Positions 59,681 through 64,000 of a stretch of 64,000 nt of DNA are shown here, piece after piece. The notes under the pieces were generated by a model that saw only the letters and a list, made by a program, of their open reading frames with translations, searched no databases and was not told where the DNA came from. Positions within the stretch are counted from its first letter, which is position 1. Each line of letters opens with the position of its first letter. Origin of the DNA: Vicugna pacos (lineage: Eukaryota; Chordata; Mammalia; Artiodactyla; Camelidae); contig NC_132996.1 in assembly GCF_048564905.1 (NCBI RefSeq), forward strand, positions 61,416,501-61,480,500. The letters are read 5' to 3'. Made by a program: the position numbers and the translations under genes.

Positions 59681-59899
59681 CAGAGGTCAGCAGATGATAA
59701 TAGCCCATGGGCCAAATCTGGCCCACTGCCTGTTTTTATAAACACAGTTTTACTGGAACACAATCATGCTCATTCCTTTATATAATGTCTATGGCTTCTT
59801 TTGTGCTAGAAATGAGTAGTTGCAACAGAGAACACATAGCCTGCAAAACCTAAAATATTTATTCTATGGCCCTTATAGAAAAAGTTTGCTGACCCCTTG
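59681..59899. mobile_element. hAT-type nonautonomous DNA transposon relic
   Basis: It opens cagaggtcagcagatgat and closes aaaaagtttgctgacccctt, giving inverted ends. The interior has gggccaaatctggcccactg and gttttactggaacacaat. Same family as the copies at 15095 and 34833 and the best preserved at both ends. Confidence 0.8.
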
Positions 59900-59906
59900 G
59901 TTAGGT

Positions 59907-60230
59907 CAGTGGTTCTCAAAGTGTGGTCCAGGGATCTCTGAGAGTTTCATTCTTCTAATAAAACTGGAGCGCTATTTGGCTTTTTCGCTCATTCTCTCCA
60001 CTCACAGTGGAGTTTTCTAATGCCTGTATGATACGGGATAGCATTGTTTTTCTTTTGGCTAATAATGAAATGCATGCTTGTGTATTTTTTATGTTTTAAA
60101 ATTTTCCTCATTGAAACATTTCATTACAGCAAACATAAATATAACCTAAATAAATAAAAATTCTCTGAGAACCTCAGTAACATTTAAGAAAGTAGAAGGG
60201 TCCTGAGACCTTGATGTTTAAGAACCCCTG
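59907..60230. mobile_element. Second hAT-type relic with inverted ends
   Basis: Start cagtggttctcaaag and end tttaagaacccctg are imperfect inverted repeats (12 of 14), bounding 324 bases of AT-rich interior. No clear 8-base target duplication is seen, and the family name is uncertain. Confidence 0.7.
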
Positions 60231-60844
60231 ATCTGAATGTATTACAAATTATATAATTACTCCCCTGTTGTTGGCCAGGTGGATTATTTACAATTTTTCT
60301 TAAACAACATTGTGATACAATAGTTTCGTTAGTTCTATAAAGCTAATTGATAGTGATAAAAATTAGTTCATGAAAACAATTTATTTTTCATTGTTTTAAA
60401 ATTTGAAATGAAATTTTTGGGAAAGCTTGGAAAACATACAGTATTCTTTGATCTTGGCTTGCAAGGGAATTGGAATCCTCTGCACGGAAGGGAATAATAG
60501 ACGAGACCGATTCCTTGAGCCGTATGTGCAGTCAGTTGGGCTCTTGAGATTCTCTGTGTGGATTTCCTCGGCTCTGTTGGTTGGGTTAAGCACTGATCGT
60601 TACTTGGAAGACCTTCTGAAATAAGGGAAGCGCTCAAATGCATCCCTCAGATGAAGTGCAGTAGTTCCTTTTCAAGTCTGAGTTTTAGATTCAACTGTTG
60701 AGTTAGGGTTGTGTTATCAACGTATATATTTTTTTCTTTTGTTTTGAGAATGTCGATAGTGGTAAGAGGATCACCACTGTGGGGTCCCTTGGTATTGTGT
60801 GATTTGCCAATGTCCGGAATTTAATATAATAATAATATAATATA

Positions 60845-61035
60845 CTGGGGGTCTGCAAAGTGCTAGGCTCTCATCCTGTATTTAAGCATTTTTTAACACG
60901 ACTTCATGAGGTAGGCGTTACTATCTATCATCTCTGTTTTACAGAGTAGGAAATGGGGACTCTGTGAACTTAAGTGCCTGGCCCACAGGGACCAGTAGTG
61001 AACTGATCTCCATCTGGCTTTGAAGACTGGGGTCT
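60845..61035 (-). repeat. MIR SINE relic
   Basis: Reverse-strand MIR: tgcaaagtgctaggctctca, ttcatgaggtaggcgttact, ctgttttacagagtaggaaa. Confidence 0.75.
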
Positions 61036-61282
61036 TCACCACAGTGTGGAGTGAATGACACTTTGATGTGGTGCAGCTGCAAAAGTAATTTTGGACTATT
61101 CATAAGGAGAAGGCGTCTCCTGTACTGTTGCCTATGATTGTCCCGTTGAATGGAAATCAGGAAGAGCTGTAACAAGGCACTAGGCTCTTAGGGGTATTAC
61201 CATTCTACTATTGAACAGTGTTCATTATTACTGAGGGAGAAGCAATGCAATAGGATTAAAGGCAATTTTGAACAAGGGAAAC

Positions 61283-61710
61283 AAATACCGTATGATGCAG
61301 TAATTCCACTCCTACATGTATATATTTCCAAAAGAATTGAAAGCAGGGACTTGAACAGTTATCTGTACACCAGTGTTCACAGTAACATGATTCACACCAG
61401 ACATATAAGCCAGACATAAAAGGACAGATACCCTATGATTCCACTTATGTGAGATGCCTAGAATAGGCACACTCATAGAGACAAAAAGTCGAAGAGAGGT
61501 TACCTTCTGGCTGGGAGGACAGAGGAACAAGGAGTTGTCGTTTAACAGGAACAGAGTTCGTGTTGGGGATGATGAAATGTTTGGGTATAGATAATGGTGT
61601 TGGTGACACAACATTGTGAAAGTTCAATACTACTGAGTTGTACATTTGGCAATGGTTAAAATGATAAAATATTATGTTGTGTTTATTTTGGTACCATAAA
61701 AAGGCAGGGA
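61283..61710 (+). mobile_element. Old L1 3' end, sense
   Basis: Sense L1 text: ccgtatgatgcagtaattcc, cctatgattccacttatgtg, then the 3' UTR with gttgtacatttggcaatggt. Diverged L1M type. Confidence 0.8.
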
Positions 61711-61767
61711 AACAGCAATAACTCCACTGTTGTTTTTAAAAAATATTTTAGGATTTTTTAAAAATCT

Positions 61768-61882
61768 TTTTCTTGCGGGGGGTGGAATTTGATTTATTTA
61801 TTTCATGGAGGTACCGGGGATTGAACCCAGGACCTCGTGCATGCTGAGTACACGTTCTACCACTGAGCTATCCCCTCCTCCC
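61768..61882 (-). mobile_element. Camelid SINE
   Basis: Antisense SINE: ggtaccggggattgaaccca, ggacctcgtgcatgctgagt, ctaccactgagctatccc. Flanking duplication is not clear. Confidence 0.9.
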
Positions 61883-62732
61883 TTAAAAATTTAACTCTGC
61901 TCTTCTGACCCAACTGAATTCCTTTTTTGTCTGTATCCACAGACATACATTTAGTTTATATCATTGCAAAAATTATATGAATCACTTTATTTTGCATTTG
62001 AACTTGGTATATGCCATAACTTCCTTCCCATGGTTATTATGTCTTCACGTTTTTAGAGGCTGCAGGTTATTTCATCCTATAGCCAGATCACAGTGTCTTT
62101 AGCCCTTCTCTTTTTACGAACTATTTAGGTTATTTCTACTATTATGTTTATAGAAAATTGTTGCCTTTCGTGGTCTTTTGTCTGTGGAATCTCTTTGACA
62201 TCAGGCATCTGGTGGGTAGGGAAAGAAGACTTCCAAAGTTGCTTTCTTTTAGGGGAGAACCCACTTAAAAATGAATTTGGGAGCAGATAGCACATGCATG
62301 TGGTGCAAAATTTGAAAAAAAAAAAAAGGATCTTACAGTGAAACTGTTTCCTTCTTTTCTCTTTATCCACCCAACTCCTCTTGTTAGAAGTGACCTGGGT
62401 TACTGGTCAAGAGAAAAAAGTTGTGAAAGCAAGGGCAGAAAAGAAGCCCTCTTGTAGGGCTGGTTATGCCTGGGCCTCACTCTGTGCAATTATCTTGCAG
62501 CTGGTTCAGGGTGGGGAGGTGCGATGGTCTGAGGACAGTCCCCGGAGGACTCACGCGGGTGACCTCACTTCTGACTCCCAGCTCTGAGGGCGGGGCGCGT
62601 GTGCTTTATTCCCTTTCCAGTTCCAGCCTCAGATGCTCCCGCTTGGTAAATGCCAACTCTCCATTTCAGTTTTTCTCTTCAGTATGCCTGACTATGTTAA
62701 TAGAAAGATACTTACTTTTGAGGGAGTGATTA

Positions 62733-62875
62733 AAAAAAACTTTATTGAGATATAATACACACACGGAGAAGCACACATATCCTAAGTGCGTAGTTTGATG
62801 AATTGAACCCATCTGGTCACAGCACTCAGGTCAAGGAACTGAACGAGATTTCCACTCCAGAAGACCCCTGAAAAG
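62733..62875 (-). mobile_element. Old L1M 3' end, antisense
   Basis: Reverse of an L1M 3' end: aaactttattgagatataat, gtagtttgatgaattgaacc, then the tcaaggaactgaacgag segment. Confidence 0.65.
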
Positions 62876-63135
62876 GCGCATCTTTATGACAAAAGCAAAA
62901 GACCAGAAAACCGGTAGGATGCACTGGTAGGTTCATCTATTATGGAACAGCCAAAATTCTTGAAAGAACTGAGCGTGTGTGTTTTTCACTGAAGTTTTGG
63001 AGTTTGCCATTTGTGAACTCATTTGAGAGTCTGATGACAAAAGAGGAAGTTCTCTTGATAGACACTTTGGAATAAAGCTGGACATTATGATGGTCATTTA
63101 CAGACTTCTCTTTCTCCTTCCTTTCCTCCGACCAG

Positions 63136-63393
63136 ACTCCAGTGCAGTGTTTGACATCCGCGTGGTCAGTGTCAGCACGACTGACATGCAGCTGGAGTGG
63201 AGGAATACAGACAATGCTCCTGATTACATCTACCGTGTAATTATAGAGTCAGAGCACGGCTCTAACTGGACAAACAGTTCTCACGAAGGGATCACACTCA
63301 GGGACCTGATCCCGGGCACCTTATATAACGTCACCATCCTCCCAGAAGTGGACCATGTCCAGGGGATCTCCAGCTCCACTGCACAGTACACAC
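63136..63393 (+). CDS. PTPRJ: PTPRJ exon 9, FN3 unit 6
   Basis: The exon has 258 bases (86 codons, phase 1 to 1), acceptor ctccgaccag and donor CAC|gtaagt. The product starts DSSAVFDIRVVSVSTTDMQL, then the strand-B Trp, IIESEHGSNW, LRDLIPGTLYNVTI and PEVDHV, ending TAQYT. It aligns with human SAVFDIHVVYVTTTEMWLDW and IPGTLYNITISPEVDHV. The core is complete. Sequons are NWT, NSS and NVT. It is the last exon in the window; the phase-1 donor expects another FN3 exon downstream, which by human order would start with PSNVS. Confidence 0.97.
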
Positions 63394-64000
63394 GTAAGTG
63401 TCTTAGGACGCCCTCCTAAGGGAGTGTTCCCCCCGACTTTCACTTGGAGGATGGGAAGTGAGCTTTGGTTAAATGCTGGGGTGAGGGGCTCTTGGGTTCC
63501 GGGGCTCCAGGTAGAACGTGAAACTGTGTGCTGAAAACATTGGTGTCAGCAAACTTCTTGCTATTCTCGTGGCGCACTGGTGCTGAGCCACGAGAGCTTG
63601 GAATTGTCTTCAGAAGCAGAAAGTGATCACACAAGCAGGGAAAACCTGATGATTCCATTCATTCCTTGGGAAAACAGAGTAGAGAGGGGTCACCTTGTCG
63701 TGTTGGCATTGGAAGATGCTGCTCAGATGAGGCGCTTTGAGTGTAACAGTGAGGGAGGTGCTTTGCAAATAGTTGACCTAAATATGTGGTAGAGATGGTA
63801 TTTATAATATCTTTTTCATACACTTTTCTTTTTCATTAATCATATTTCAAAAACAAATAGGAAACTACATCTTGAAAATGTATTTCAGATAAACTTAAAG
63901 TATTAAAAGAAACCTGAAAAACCTTCCTCTTTTGAGATTTAATCTGTATAATTATTTTCTGAATGTCTTTTTGGGAAGCCTTCCATCTTTTGAGCCAGCA
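63394..64000 (+). other. PTPRJ: Intron 9 of PTPRJ, 5' part
   Basis: The donor gtaagt follows exon 9. No exon, repeat or RNA gene was recognised before the window ends. Confidence 0.75.

Larger units (their letters stand above)
59251..63135 (+). other. PTPRJ: Intron 8 of PTPRJ
   Basis: The intron begins gtaagc. It holds two adjacent hAT relics (59681-59899 and 59907-60230), a MIR (60845-61035), an old sense L1 3' end (61283-61710), an antisense SINE (61768-61882) and an antisense L1 end (62733-62875). The rest is AT-rich and unremarkable. Confidence 0.8.
1..64000 (+). other. PTPRJ: PTPRJ gene, partial: end of intron 1 through intron 9
   Basis: PTPRJ is a single-pass plasma-membrane tyrosine phosphatase with an FN3-repeat ectodomain and one cytoplasmic phosphatase domain; it dephosphorylates growth-factor receptors and Src-family kinases. 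Eight exons between 44605 and 63393 show consensus AG acceptors and GT donors and agree in phase at every junction (0 into the first, 1 afterwards), giving 1615 coding bases. Exon products follow the human ectodomain in order; the best matches are the units starting IQVFD, PSPVFDFRV and SSAVFDIRV. Exon 1 (5' UTR and most of the signal peptide) must lie upstream and the 3' half of the gene downstream. Exon numbers assume one upstream exon, as I recall for human PTPRJ. Confidence 0.93.

Noticed and set aside
1-64000. Operons, CRISPR arrays, prophage or other prokaryotic systems
   Set aside because: The window is an intron-rich vertebrate locus; the only direct repeats are microsatellites, target duplications and the 94-bp tandem pair.

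Overview
The window is mammalian nuclear DNA, most likely from a camelid (alpaca, llama or camel). The species call rests on nine copies of a SINE whose head is nearly a tRNA-Ala(AGC), a type I associate with camelids, and on truncated L1 3' ends of the type seen in even-toed ungulates. MIR, L2, old L1M, hAT and MaLR relics make up the usual older mammalian background.

Only one gene is supported: part of PTPRJ (receptor-type tyrosine phosphatase eta, also called DEP-1 or CD148) on the plus strand. Positions 1-44604 are the 3' part of a very large first intron. Eight coding exons follow: 44605-44617 (a 13-base micro-exon), 45875-46039, 48131-48334, 50585-50818, 51882-52097, 56075-56341, 58993-59250 and 63136-63393. 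They join in one frame (phase 0 on entry, phase 1 at every later junction) into 538 codons plus one base. The product is the end of the signal-peptide region, a glycosylated Ser/Thr-rich stalk, and the first six fibronectin type III (FN3) or FN3-like units of the ectodomain. Exon 1 and the remaining FN3 units, transmembrane segment and phosphatase domain lie outside the window. Exon assignment uses remembered human PTPRJ protein sequence, splice consensus and phase, not an alignment run.

Intron layout: 1-26.5 kb is mainly unique sequence with MIR, L2 and short L1 or SINE insertions and a small CpG-dense patch near 3.3 kb. A long old antisense L1 lies at 26.6-29.6 kb and is itself interrupted by a split SINE. 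An AT-rich, repeat-poor stretch follows at 29.95-31.2 kb. A near-perfect 94-bp tandem duplication is at 42.06-42.24 kb. Within the exon cluster there are stacked L1 3' ends (52.3-53.5 kb), a MaLR solo LTR (57.5-57.9 kb), a SINE with an expanded (CTTT)n tail (58.5-58.8 kb) and two hAT relics (59.7-60.2 kb).

I found no unknown multi-gene system. The observations most worth following concern PTPRJ splicing: tandem donors on the micro-exon, a signal-peptide-like candidate first exon, a frame-compatible cryptic exon, and a microsatellite that builds a competing acceptor.
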